A stretch of DNA of 64,000 nucleotides from Nomia melanderi (Eukaryota > Arthropoda > Insecta > Hymenoptera > Halictidae), in the NCBI RefSeq assembly GCF_051020985.1, contig NC_135002.1, positions 2,604,001 through 2,668,000 of the forward strand. Reading direction: 5' to 3'. The notes below the pieces were generated by a model that saw only the letters and a program-made list of their open reading frames with translations, had not been told where the DNA came from and did not search any database. The stretch's first letter is position 1. Each line of letters opens with the position of its first letter. The position numbers were made by a program, and so were the translations under genes. Shown in pieces: positions 11,568 to 24,150 of the stretch.

Positions 11568-12912
11568 TTAATTGTCCTCTGCTAAAGTAGATATTCTTTT
11601 GTTAATAGCCAGGAGTTGCGCCACAAAGGCAGAATCGCTCATGACCACTGCAAGAGCAGAAAGTACATCTTCCAATGTCTCCTGTGGCAGATTTAACTGC
11701 CGAGCACACTCTCCAATAATTTCCATCTCTTCGGCATCAGGATCGATCTAAAACCAATATTTTATCGTTTACAAATAAAGAATTATATAGATGTAAAATG
11801 TAAACTTTATCACAGCATTACACACACAATCGATTTACCTTTGGTGAACTGCAGAATTTGTTGAATGCCATTTTGATCCTTTTTTTACCATTACTAGTCT
11901 GATAAAAAATTGTAAAAGTCTGTGCACTGTTCATATCTAGTATAACAGGGAAATACATGCCAGCAGTAACATGACCTTTTGTGTCTCTTGCGAGGAGACT
12001 TCTGAAGTTATAAACCAAATTTCTACGTTCTGTAACATCGATAGCAGTTAAATATGGCCTTGCTACATATATAAGAGCAACTTGTGTTCTCTCCAAGGCA
12101 TCGGGGTGAATTTTCCTCTCATGCCACTCGACGTAATCAGGATCGTTAGCACACAAAAAGTAGTTGTATTCTTTTTTACAATCCGGTTCATCCGACTGAA
12201 TAAACCAGCCTGTATGCGGGTATAACTTATCTGCCATTACAGTAATGACTCGGGCTACGTGATATCCGGGATCAAGGAGCATAACACCTCGTCGCCCGTT
12301 AATTTCAATTTTTAGGCACACTAGGACATGCTCTTTCTCACCACTGTCTGCAGCGGGTGGTCCACCAACGTAATTAGCAACATTGCAAATAGTCTTGAAG
12401 TAAACATTTTTTCAAATTAGTACAAGTCTTAAATGTACATACATAGGTTTGTACAAAGCATAAAACATACCTCCTCACAGGACACCAAATAGAGGCCACT
12501 TGATATACCAGGAAATCTTTTATTCAAACCCCTTAACCGATGTAATAACTCAAATCCCAAACCCACACATGTCTGATGTTCTGTGGTTATGAGTGGTTGA
12601 TATTTACGATAAAATCTGTCCAATACACTTTCACCGCTCGCAACATAGTCCTTGTAGAACCTATTAAACACGAAACAGAATACTTTACTAGCCGATTCCT
12701 ATGTAGAAACGAATAGAATTGTTTTACCCATTAATATACTCACTTCAGGAAGTTGCCAATGGTATCATAGCGATGCTCACGCAATAGGTGTTGCGTTTCT
12801 AATTCAACGCTGCCTGCTAGTTCCTCGTACAATTCAACCGTTGACACGGTTAGGGCTGGTGACTCGTAATGGGCCCAAACCGGCAGGGGTAGCGGCACAC
12901 CCCTGATCCAGG
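11568..12912 (-). CDS. Uncharacterised protein with NAT-like Cys-His-Asp signature (N-terminus unresolved)
   Basis: Exons in transcript order: about 12912-12744, 12660-12471, 12393-11839, 11747-11568; all GT-AG and in phase. They give about 360 aa ending LAEDN at the stop 11570-11568. I do not recognise a named family. Three spaced motifs match the layout of arylamine N-acetyltransferases and related papain-fold enzymes: Cys in HQTCVGLGFELLHRL, His in EKEHVLVCLKI, and Asp in VMLLDPGYHV, the last two about 20 residues apart. A helical C-terminal segment of about 60 residues follows. No in-frame ATG is visible in the first exon listed; the frame is open upstream to a stop near 12965, so an initiating exon lies further upstream or this exon starts at an acceptor near 12905. 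Function is unknown. The exon structure is solid; the enzyme-like reading is inference. Confidence 0.7.
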
Positions 12913-15900
12913 GCCCGCGTGCCTGCCCCTGTGGCTGGCACCATATGTCTGCCGTCTCGAGTCAACTTGGCCATTCGCTTCCCCAGCGGCCAACCGTTGG
13001 CACGAAGCCATGCTCATCCCTGCAGCTGCTTATTGGCTCCACAGGGCTCTCTCCGTGTTTTATACTCTTCTCTCGCTCTGTAAAGCAAACATTTCTCAGA
13101 AATTGTTTCAAACGCCTCTTAAGAGCTACTTATGTCACCCTCTAATAGGATATTGTCTGAAGATCTATATCGTCCCTACTTAATCTCTCTCGATAAGAAT
13201 ATATCGGGCCTATAATCTGACAACTAATATCTCAAACGCTAAATCGATTTACCGAAAGTCCACTGCTATTTAAGGACACGAATAAGTACGGTCCCGTACG
13301 ATAAAATTTGCGAAATAAGCGCGGAGAGTCGGATCGGCTTTGTCGTTGGTTTGGTGTCCAACATGGCGACAGTATATACGCGTCTATACGACCAAATAGA
13401 TGTATGGCAAGCCACGTGTCTACCGCGACCTTCGTCGCACGATGTTATCAATTTTTTTTACCAATGTAAATCACCTTGTACAGTTATTTCAACGGTGAAA
13501 ATTACCGATACCTATCGATATACACGAGTGTCATCAACCTATCACATCCACGTTCCCCGTTGTCCAACAATTTAAAACCACGATAAAAAGTGACACAAAC
13601 AAACGGGAAACGGTTGTTCAAACGAAAACCGAAGAATAAATATATTCGAATACCTCGACGGTACTGGCATTTATTTCAGAACGAGAGAAAAACTTTAAGC
13701 TTGAATCACAACGCGAACACGGGCAACCCGAGACGCTCGGAACATTTGTTTACGTTTTGTTCCGCGCATCCTCGACTCGGTACGCTCTAACCGTTATGTA
13801 TACATCATCATCAAATTCCATGGGTGTCGCGCGTTACGTCATCAATCATACTGACTCAAAGCGGAAATGCATGGCACACCGAGTGAAGGGTATTTTCTTC
13901 TTGAATCGAGCGCACGGAGTGTTCAAGTACGTATGTAACGCACGGACGAATTACCGTTACCGATCGAGCGTATCATTCACGGGCGAACACGTAATGATTT
14001 TCCCGTGGCGAGAGGGAAAAGCGGAGAAAAGTAAAGTAAAGCGTGCACGACTTACCCATACAATGAGCGCACCAAACAAACAAAAACTTTCCCCCTTTGG
14101 AAGCTTGACACAATTCACGTGTCCGAAGTCTGTGCAGAACTGGGTGGTGGAACGCGAGCGGGAAGATTATATACGTTCAGTCTATCGCCCTTCCCCCTCC
14201 CACGTCCGTATCAGAGTCTTCGATAGGTCACCACGTGACCGTTACCCTCCACGCAAAGTTTAGAAGACGCAGTTCGCGCGAGTCTCTTTTTCTTTTTCTT
14301 TTTCTTTTTCTCTTTTCTTGTAAATAAACCAGGAAACCGATTTCTTCTCCTTGTCCGACGCGAAGTGTATCGCGCGGCTGCTTTCTCGCGTTACATCCGG
14401 CGATTCTGTTACGATCATCGTCGTATCTGGGTAAATACCCGTCTCCGTATGAAATAGGAAATCCTTAAGGTGCGAGCACACCGGCAAGGAGCTCGCAACA
14501 TTACGAGAAAAGGATATGAAACGTTCCCACTTTTGTTTCGCTTTGTTATTGTCGCAAGTGAATCGACTCGTCGCGTAACGGTCTGCAATGCGTTTGTATG
14601 CGTCACGGGAGTTGCCATTGGAGAAACGCGTATGTCGCAAGTTTCTCGCTCGGTACGTTTTCACCTTTAAGAGGATCCTATTCGAGGCGCGTGTCATAGA
14701 GAAATTCTATTGTGGCCGAATAAAATGCGCAGTTCGAGGGGGCACGAGGATGCATCAGGAACGTGTTCATAATCCTCTTTAATGCGATAGGCCGAGCGTA
14801 ATCGCGTCTCTGGAAATTGAACCGTTTTCCAGCTGTTCGGCTATCGAAGTCTTACGTCAGCATCGTCTGGTTCGAAATACGTCATGATGAGTAACGACTG
14901 CCGTTCTCTGGAACGCTAACGTAATTACCCACGTGTTCCAGGAAAAACTGGATGTACGTTACATATGTATCTACCTGAAGCCGAGGCCCGTTCGCGCCTT
15001 TCATGCGACTCGGACGGGTTCGTTCTATGTAACTTTCTAACGAGCTACCTCGGCGTGACCTTGAAAGCGGAATTTTCATATTCTTTCCCTTAACCGGCGA
15101 CGATTATCTTATCGGGAACCGTGCTCGCGATATTGTTAACCGGTGAATCGATTAACGCGACGGACAACTGAAATTTTCTACGTGCACGCACACACGTGCA
15201 AATTGATACATAATCGCGTTATAAGCACTGGCTATCGGTCACGTGATTATAATGTGACTCCGTGTACGCGTCCCGATTAGAATGGACTTACGGCGCAGTA
15301 ATATTATTTTATTTCAGAGAATTGGATGTAAACCAACCGTTTTTGGCACAATTTGCATATGTTTCGCTTGACAGCCGGAATAATAGAATTGTGCAAATTT
15401 GATTAGGGGCGAGACCGTTACACAATTGCCCGTATACGTCGCATAATGTCGAATGCTCGTGATAAATATAATAATCGTTTGCACGTTTTTTTTCTTTTTT
15501 TTTTATTGTAGAGTTACTAAATATTGAATATTAGGTAATGTTAGGCTAAGTGAACGTAAGTGAGAATATTATTTTTCGTACGATTCGGTGTAACAACCTC
15601 TCGAATGAACTTTCCACCGGGAGCAATGTGTCCGGGAAGTTTTCTGTCACGGATGAATCATCGTACGCATGATGAAGGGAATCCGTGAACGGAGAACCGT
15701 GTAGCAGAAGATTCGCGGATATTTTCTTCTTAGAATCTACGAGCTAGCGAGTTTCCGCTAATCTCTCGATCGATAGATTAAACGCGGATCGATCGGGAGT
15801 GTTTAACGGATAAGTCTCTTTCTAAATTGCAAATTCATTGTTGCGCAAGGTGCAGGAATTTATGAGTCATGGAGGTCAGTGACGTAGACATATATATATA

Positions 15901-17776
15901 TGTATTTTTTTATCTGTCATTTGTTCGGTGCATCGGTTTAAGACATCTGTATGTGTGTGTATGAATGCAATGGTTTTTGCTTTCCTCATTCATAATTAGG
16001 ATCCGTAAATTCGCCAAAATATTAATTATAATACACTGTATTTAAATTTCATTACCTGTAATAAAAAGATACATACACTTTACATTTGTTTATAATATTA
16101 TTCGAAGGAAAGATTTGACAGGAGAGGTTTCCGGAATCCTCGTTCCGTAAACATCGATATAAACTTTTGTAATAACACGGAAGGCTGATCCTGGGTCATT
16201 TTAGACCCACTTTTTAACCCCACTACCGAAATTTTATAACATCTTATTACATCATAACGGTGTATGGATTTTTGTTTTGAAACGGCGTGAAAAAAATGGT
16301 AATAAATCCGATGCAAAATATTTGCAAGAAACGGTTCGATATTGAAATCAGCGATTGAAAATATTTGTTTTGCGTTTCGTGCGAGTACAAAGTCTGCCAG
16401 AGACGTAGTTTTCTGATAAGTTTCAACATCGATGATTATCCAGGGTACAGACGTGCTTATTACCCCCTTATCAACAGAAACAGAGAATTTTTCCTCAATA
16501 ACGATAAACAATATTTTTTTTGTCTTCCCGTGTAACGTCGCAATCGTCTCATTACTTATGACGTATCGTGCATACATATGCACATCCTGTTAGCAGCTTT
16601 TACACGTGTACATTTTTAACACATGTCAGTATAAATGACAGAATGCATCGACCTTTTCATTGATTAGATACCGTGCCATACGATACCGCGTACGATACAG
16701 AATTGGAAAGTTAGATTACAGGATAGCACGGAAACAAAAATTGCTTAAACTCATGATTTCTTTGTACGCCGATTTCCCAACATTAGTTCGTTTCAGATTT
16801 TTATCGATTAAATTCAATTTAAAGAGAAATCTGTTATCTTGTGTACCTAACCTAATAAAATCTGTACCATGGGAAATGAATTTTTATTTAATTACCATTT
16901 TTGAAATTATACCGTCTGGAGAGTTTCATTTTTGATCACGGCCTCGTGATTTTTATATTGTAAATGTCAGATTCGAATATTTTTGTATGACAAGTTTCGT
17001 TCGGGGCACGTGATACGGCGAGACCAATCAGATGAATCAACGGGGAATTATCGATGTCGCGTGCATCTGGATAAGATTGAAAATTTCCCGTATACGTAAC
17101 GCGTACGGTTTATCGTGAACTTTTCGTGAATGTAAACTTGCATATATAATATTTACTTCATTGAATCGTTATCGGTATCTTTCGCGGTCTCGTCCTGCAA
17201 GATAACGAAGAAACTTTTGTGCGTACTTATTTATTTACATATCGCCTACGAAAAACAATCAACATGTTTGACACATCTTTATAGTGATTCATGACAAATG
17301 AAAGTTTCCGTATCAGTTGCCCACGTTTACTGTCATTTTTCAATTAATTTTGCATCGCATCCTCTAACAATTGATAATAAGAATTGCGGTACTACATTTG
17401 TTACTTTTTGACGTACAATCTGTTTCTCGCATGAACATACGCCAGCTGCTACATCAAACGATTCAACATGTTGATCATTAATTCACCTAGTAATATTCCT
17501 ATCACATTATTTTCGTGAATGAATTAAACTTTTATACGATTTATCTTAGCAACGACGTTACGTGTTGTATATTTTTTTCAATTTTCAGGTCACACTGATA
17601 AAAGCAATGCTAGTGGGAATAAGAATGAAGTTGACATGAAGTTAACATTACATGCTTTTTCTTATAACTGTCCGTTATGGTACAGTGATACAACTGTATT
17701 AATGAGATGACATTTATTGTTAAATTATATAAAGAAGAGTAATTATTGAATGTTAAATTATTAAATATTATCAATC
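12913..17776. other. Long intergenic region between NAT-like gene and GPR155
   Basis: A divergent gene pair flanks it. A GC-rich patch (12880-13080) borders the NAT-like gene and may hold its first exon or promoter. The stretch 13590-15000 has scattered open frames without homology or splice support. The rest is AT-rich. A weak non-coding first exon of GPR155 could start after an acceptor-like TTTTCAG at 17588. No mobile element was recognised. Confidence 0.45.
14284..14320. repeat. (TTTTTC)n microsatellite
   Basis: Five to six direct hexamers of CTTTTT type, slightly degenerate at the 3' end. Confidence 0.8.
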
Positions 17777-20700
17777 ATGTCTACTGTGGAGGAAATACAT
17801 ATTGCTGCAATGGAAAATGAACCCATAGATAACTTGTATCTTGCACTGATACAATGCTTTGCTATTATATTATGCGGGTGAATTTCACATAATGGTTTAC
17901 GATCCGAATTCTTTGATTTTATTCCTAAAAATATTTTATCTTACAGGTATATTGCTGGAAGGTTTGATATCATTACAAAAACTGAAGGAAACGGCTTGAA
18001 TATTTTTGTGGGAACATTCGCTCTACCATGTTTAATTTTCACGTCGTTAGCCAAGCTTGACTTTACTTTAGTGAATTGGAAATTTTTACTTGCTGTTCTA
18101 TTAGCAAAAGGTTGTGTGTTTTTCACTGTTCTTGGTGTCTCTTTATTCATTAAAAGAACATCAAATCCAGGATGTGCTGCCCTGTTTGCGATATTTACCA
18201 CACAAAGTAATGATTTTGCTATAGGATATCCTATGAGTAAGTAAAGCAGGACATATTGCATATACCTTTAATACTATATTATTAATTATATATTTTTTTA
18301 GTTGCTGCATTATATGGGAAAGTGCATCCTGAATATGCTGCTTACTTATACTTAATGGCACCTATATCATTGGCTATCTTAAATCCAGTTGGTTTCGTTT
18401 TATTAGAAATTGGTAAACGCAGAAATGAAAACCATAGAAGTTACAAAAACATGATTTATTCTATTGTTAAGGGGATTGTGCTGAACCCAGTACTTTTTAT
18501 GACTGTACTTGGTATAGTGGGAAATCTTATTTTTAGCCATGTGATACCATGCGTCCTAGCTAGTGTTCTAGATGTATTTGGCAATGCGTTTTCTGCCAGT
18601 GCTCTCTTTCTACTGGGTTTAATGATGGTTGGAAAGGTGCATAAACTGAAGGGTACAGCTCTGGTTATACCTGGCATATTGATATCAGTAAAATTGTTGG
18701 TTCTTCCGTTAGTTATAAGAGAGTCTATTATTCTCTTAAATGCTGGAGAGAATGCTACGGATACTGAAGATTTAAGTACATATGGATTTTTATATGGAAC
18801 TATCCCGACAGCACCAGCTTTATTCATTTTTACTCTCCGATATAATCTTGAAATTGACTTGATTGCATCAGCAATGGTTGCTTGCACATTCTTATCTGCT
18901 CCACTTATGTTTGTGTCAGCAAAAGTAATTGATGCAGTTTCTGCTGGAATTACACCAGCAAATTACATTCGTCAACTGAATATATTTTCTTTTGATGTGA
19001 GCATTGCTTCAATAACAGTTTGCGTATGGTTGTTAATTTGCTTTATAGGATTGGAAAGAAAGAAATATAAATCTGTTACTCATCGATGTACATTGTGTAT
19101 CGTAATCGCACAGGTTTGTGCTATTATACTTTAAACTGAAGTATGCGCAATGAACGCTTTAAATTTTGATTCGAATTTTTACATTTTCAGTTAGCTACAG
19201 CCATAGGTGTGATCATCTGGACCAAACTTGATTCGCACAGCAATGGATCATTCTTGTGGTACTCTAATTTTTAGTCTTTATTTCATTAATCCTTATAGCG
19301 TACACTATAAATTGAATTGTATACGTGCATGTACATATAGGTATGTCCAGTTCATTTTAATAACTACTGGCGTTTACGCGTGTCGCATCTGGACAATGGC
19401 AACAGCAGCAACTTTATTATATCTGAGTTCCCGATCCTTGAACTTTGTGAAAAATATGCAAAAGTGGTTCTTCCCTGTTGGATGGGGGTATGACGAAAGA
19501 TAATAACTGTTTTTCAATATTTAACACAGTAATGTAGCTGAAAATTGTATATATTTACAGGGTTCCACTTTTAATAACAATTATAATGTGTAGTACATTA
19601 AGTCCAAAGGAGATAATACTCGATTTTAAGAATCCTAACTTCCAGCTGGGTAGAATTCAAGCAGCAACGTCTACTTTTATATTAATATTTTGCTTTATAG
19701 GTACGGTATAACAATGGACAGAAAGATAGATAAAGTTAAATGGCTTTCTTTAACTTCTCCTTTTTTTTATAGTAACTTTGGGTTGTTTGATTTTACAACA
19801 GAGATATCAACGCCGACACATTTCAGCATCTTACAGCAATTTAGCAGATAATATAGAGAACTCTACGGATGAAGGGATTGAAAGACACGTAGTAGATGTT
19901 GAGGATTTAGTTCCGCCTAGCTCCCGCACACCGATGTAAGTATAGTTTGTATACTAAAGTAATAACAGGTAAATTACCTAAGAGTTAAATGATATTATAA
20001 AATAATGAATGAATTCCAGTATCGGTTGTGAATATCCGGATGGTTGTCCAAGTGGGACGTGCAGAGGTAACAATAACGAAATCGACAACTGTGATCTTGA
20101 GAACGAGCAAGACGCAACGGACGATGCGCAAATACTCCGACATCTAGTATTTCTCATTTTACTCCTATGCTCTATGTTTATCGTGAGTAAAGAACAGAAA
20201 TTTCCATTGACAATATGCGCAATTGTCAACATAATGTTATCCCGAAGTTGCAATGTAATCAATGTTACACAACGCTGCGGCAGGGTTTATCTATATCGAT
20301 TGGAACACTAATTATGGAACAATTGACCGGAGTTTACGCGGAACTGACATTCTTGGACGTCGCTTTGAACTTAGGCCAGTCATTAATCGCATTTGCTATC
20401 TTTGGCTTGGACCCTGGCCTAGGGAAATTAGGCTATTGGCTCAGAAAAATTTGTCGAGAATGGCGTGCTGGTAGGACCATTATTCTTTTGATATAAGACG
20501 TAAAACTGAAATGAGTAATGTTCATTTGAGACATTTATTGACTTGAATAGTTCTTGAGCGCTTTTTTATTTTTTTTTAAATTAATTTTAGAATGAAATTT
20601 TGTACATATTTAGTAATATTTTGAGCTTTATACCAAGCATACTTTCTACTATTGTAGATATACTTCTTTGTTCTTCATTATTTTTGTATGAATATTTCCT

Positions 20701-21194
20701 GGTGCTTTTGATAACTTTTACTCTGCACCTTAATCACCGCAATTAATTAAATTTTATCAAAGTATGTTTAGTGTAATGTGCGAATATTGCATGAATGCGT
20801 TACAGGAGAAAACTTTGAAAAAACTCGCACTCATAGTGATGTTATATTTGAAATACGTAATGCAAATGAAATGCTTTTAGGTAAGGAGTTGCAGCTGCCT
20901 TCTGAAGATGAACTAAGCCCAGAGGCAAAGGCTATTCGGGAGCAATTTAATCGTTGTCATTTAGCTGAATGCCGTGCTCGTATTACAATTTGCCGCAGAC
21001 GCTTGTTAAAGATATATAAAGGTGTTTTCAGTGGGACTGATTTAGTTAATTGGCTAATCGAAGCTGGTGTTGCACAAACTAGAGATGAAGCTGTTCGATA
21101 TGGTCGTTGCCTATTAGAAAGTAGAGTACTACAGCACATCGATGGTACCTACCACTTCAATGATGAAAATGTATTTTACACTTTTAATGCCTAA
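17777..21194 (+). CDS. anchor: GPR155 / anchor (PIN-like transporter, GPCR-like region, DEP domain)
   Basis: Ten exons join in frame to 819 aa: 17777-17877, 17947-18236, 18302-19113, 19191-19258, 19341-19487, 19561-19700, 19773-19935, 20020-20182, 20284-20470, 20806-21194. The N-terminal half is a ten-helix auxin-carrier/PIN-type transporter domain, with motifs such as FALPCLIFTSLAKLDF and TTQSNDFAIGYPM. A second set of membrane helices with a GPCR-like arrangement follows. The last exon encodes a DEP domain (GVFSGTDLVNWLIEAGVA ... DGTYHFNDENVFYTF). Order and length match GPR155 (human about 870 aa). Human GPR155/LYCHOS is a lysosomal cholesterol sensor acting on mTORC1; the Drosophila homologue anchor limits BMP signalling in the wing. 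The acceptor of exon 9 has a weak pyrimidine tract, so that boundary is the least certain. Confidence 0.93.
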
Positions 21195-22014
21195 ATCACG
21201 AATAGGTTTCGTGAATTGTAGATCCTTTTTTTTATAGTTCCTGTCTTAATGTTATTTATTTTTTTAAAGCGTTATAAGATGGAATATTTTTGTAAAAATA
21301 TCATGATTGCATTAGACATGTAATTTTTTTTCAAGTCTTCGAGATTATTTATTTACTTAATATATCGTATTATTTTACTGTGAAATTTTTACATATCTAA
21401 TGATAGATTTATATGTTGTGTGTGTATATATACATGTATGTACACGTATACGACAATTCGTTGAAATCTCTTGTAAAGTATATTCGAGGCTGTGTTACTG
21501 TTTCATATACTAATCATAATACCTGACACGTGTATTTCTTATAAAGTTAGATCATTCAGATGAAAGTGATGTAGCTATGTTACAACAAATGCCAAAGATA
21601 AGTACTAATATTTAACGTTCTATTTTTAAAGGCTAAAATTTTACACAACATTGAACCTCCTTTTTGAGACTAGCACTTTGAAAAATCTGTATTTTTTACA
21701 AAAGCTGTTTTAAAGTTTAAATGGCCAGTGTTCTACTGACGAAGATGATTTCTAACTAATATAATTTGAATGAATGGAGTATTAATAAAATTCATGTATG
21801 TCAAATATTCTTTAAAGGAACCTTTTATTGGGCGATTGTACGTACAGTAACAAAATAGTAGACATCTATGTGGCTTTCAACAAAATTGTATAAAATGCAA
21901 AACAATTATAAAATAAATAACTTTGCTTAAGATATTAATAGCATAAATATAAACATACTAGGAGAGTGCATTTTAATATCCCATGATAACTTGTCAATGC
22001 ATTTCACATATAAA
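21195..22014. other. Convergent 3' region of GPR155 and Elp5
   Basis: AT-rich non-coding DNA. An AATAAA at about 21784 fits GPR155 polyadenylation. No gene seen. Confidence 0.5.
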
Positions 22015-22969
22015 TTAGATACATAAATCATCATCTGGATCTTCTTCGTCGATATCGTCTATATCTTCTGGTTGATAATGAATTTTTGATGTATTTATTG
22101 TATTTGAATTAATCATGTATGGTAATATTGTTTCTTTTCTTTGTTTCATTTCATGTTCACTTATTTCTATCCTAAACGAAGATTCAACCTTTTGTTTTTC
22201 ATTTTCATGTGCTGCATCTTGTTTTTTACAATGCGCTTCAACTTTTTCCGACTGAATCTCATAGGAAGTACTGTTTTGAGTTACTAATTCGAGTTGCTTT
22301 AAAAGTGTGCCACCTAGTTTACGATGTATAATTTCTACCATATACTTGATGTTATCGTTTGTATGCACACCGCAGAACCTTTCTATTTTTACATACGTGG
22401 TGCCTAATGTTTCGATGCAAGGTATTTTATTCTGAACGAAGTCTCGTCTATAGATGCATACTAATTGTAACACTTGTTTACTTAATCTTTCCAAGAACCA
22501 CAATGCTTTAGACAAACCAACAAATAAGATCAGAGATGTCAAGCAATCAATGATCACAGTAGATTTTGTTTTCGTGGTCTTTAAAATATGTTCGAGGGTA
22601 TCGAAATCCTTATTGTGAATTGTACTCACATCGAGTTGATTTATATCAACCGTGTAATAATCATGAATATTTACATTATTTGACATAAAAGGGTCAGGTT
22701 CGTGTCTATACGTGGACTTTGGATCAGAAAATAACAGCAAATCGAATGTGAGATTAGGGTCTTTACATTTCCACATTTGTATCCATCCCGCGATTAATTT
22801 CCTCGCGTACATTGCATCCACCCCTAAAATGCATATAAAAAAATATGAACATATTGTTTTTCATATTACAGGCTAATTACTTATTTCTTAAATGTAATAT
22901 TTTCATACCTTCGTCGAGGACGATTAATTTCGCGCCTTCCAATAAAGGTAACGTTCTTGCACACGCCAT
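22015..22969 (-). CDS. Elp5: Elongator complex protein 5
   Basis: Two exons, 22969-22909 and 22823-22015, join in phase 1 to 289 aa starting MACARTLPLLEGAKLIVLDE. Elp5 forms the accessory Elp4-Elp5-Elp6 ring of Elongator, which modifies wobble uridines of tRNAs (the cm5U pathway) in the cytoplasm. The family is recognised from the RecA-like fold pattern (FDLLLFSDPK, KSTVIIDCLTSLILFVGLSK) and the characteristic acidic C-terminus ending EEDPDDDLCI. There are no Walker motifs, as expected for this non-catalytic paralogue. A Lys/Glu-rich linker precedes the tail. The gene stands back to back with Madm, which starts 1.2 kb away on the other strand. Confidence 0.88.
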
Positions 22970-24150
22970 TGCGGTGGACCGCGATTCGTTACGAAAAGAA
23001 TCAGTTATTGAATTAACAACGACCACAGGGTTGTTGAAAGTTCACGTCATGGAACGGGTGTTGGATGAACCATTAAATACGATACATCTGAAAATGTCAA
23101 TGAAATGTCATTCGAAGGAAAGCGGAAACATTTACCCAGCCTGTCTCAGAATGCAACATATTTAACAGGTCCAAACATAAATTTCGAATGATTCCAATAA
23201 ATTCATTTTCCATTAGAAAGCACCGGATCCAGTGCGCTTCGTCATTGATTTTCAACTTACGCTGATCGATCACAGTGTTACCCAACTTATGCTTAACGAC
23301 CGAGACGGGAGTCTCAGTTGAATTATGCTACGACGGTGTTTCAGTTATTAAACGTAAGTTGAGGGGTACTGTCGACGGTTCGCACGAGGAAAAATTTTCC
23401 GGTGGTGGGGCACAGCAGGATACGAATAAAGATGTCTCCATTGATGCTAGGCCGCTCTGTAGCATGTACTTGATCGGTCGTGAACTACGCCGCGACATAG
23501 AGCGTCGTCCGAAACGTTCGACATCTCGCGTTGTCGGTGCTGCGGAACATGTCCGGGGACGTTGAGAACGTAGTTGACGGGGTTGTCGGTAGGTAGCAGC
23601 TGAATCGACCCGAAAAGGGGTGCGGTGCACGGTGATCGCCATACTGGGCGAACGTGACCGAAGACAGAGCGAAAATGAATACCAGAGTGTGTGTCACATC
23701 GAACCTATTTCGCTCATAGCAGAGGTTTTTATTTTGACAGTGTGATCAGCGAACGGCTCGCGCGATGTCCGGTACACCGGCCAAGCCCTGAGGGAGACCA
23801 GAAACTGTGGATCCGTGCGCGTGACCGCGTAAGATCAGAAATATCGCAGCTCGGGTTTCCTGCGACTCGGGTTGTCGCTGCATGTGTCACTGTGAGTGCT
23901 GCTGCTGCTGCTACTACTGCTACTGCTGCTGCTGCTGCTGCTGCTGGTACTGCTGGTGCCAGATCACGTTCGGGACCTGACGTTCACTGCTAGTTTCTTA
24001 TTGCGCGTTCACGTGTTCACGCGTGTGTATTTCTCGGCAGCGGTGCACAGATGCAACATTGAGGAGCAACTCCGTCGAAGAATTGCCACCGATGAGTTTG
24101 GCCGCGTTGCGCTCTGTTCGGTGCTGCTCCTTCAACTAATCGCGTGTGTG
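22970..24150. promoter_or_regulatory. Divergent 5' region of Elp5 and Madm
   Basis: The interval is moderately CpG-rich from 23270 onward, consistent with a broad bidirectional promoter plus the Madm 5' UTR. It includes a (CTG)n run at 23897-23946. Open frames here are low complexity or lack splice support. No TATA box is evident. Confidence 0.4.
23897..23946. repeat. (CTG)n run in Madm 5' leader
   Basis: CTG/CTA triplet array about 200 bp upstream of the Madm start codon. It creates an apparent poly-leucine frame that is not a real signal peptide. Confidence 0.75.

Noticed and set aside
13757..14697. Open frames of 145-168 codons on both strands near 14 kb
   Set aside because: Low-complexity Arg/Ser content, partly from a TTTTTC repeat, no homology and no splice partners.
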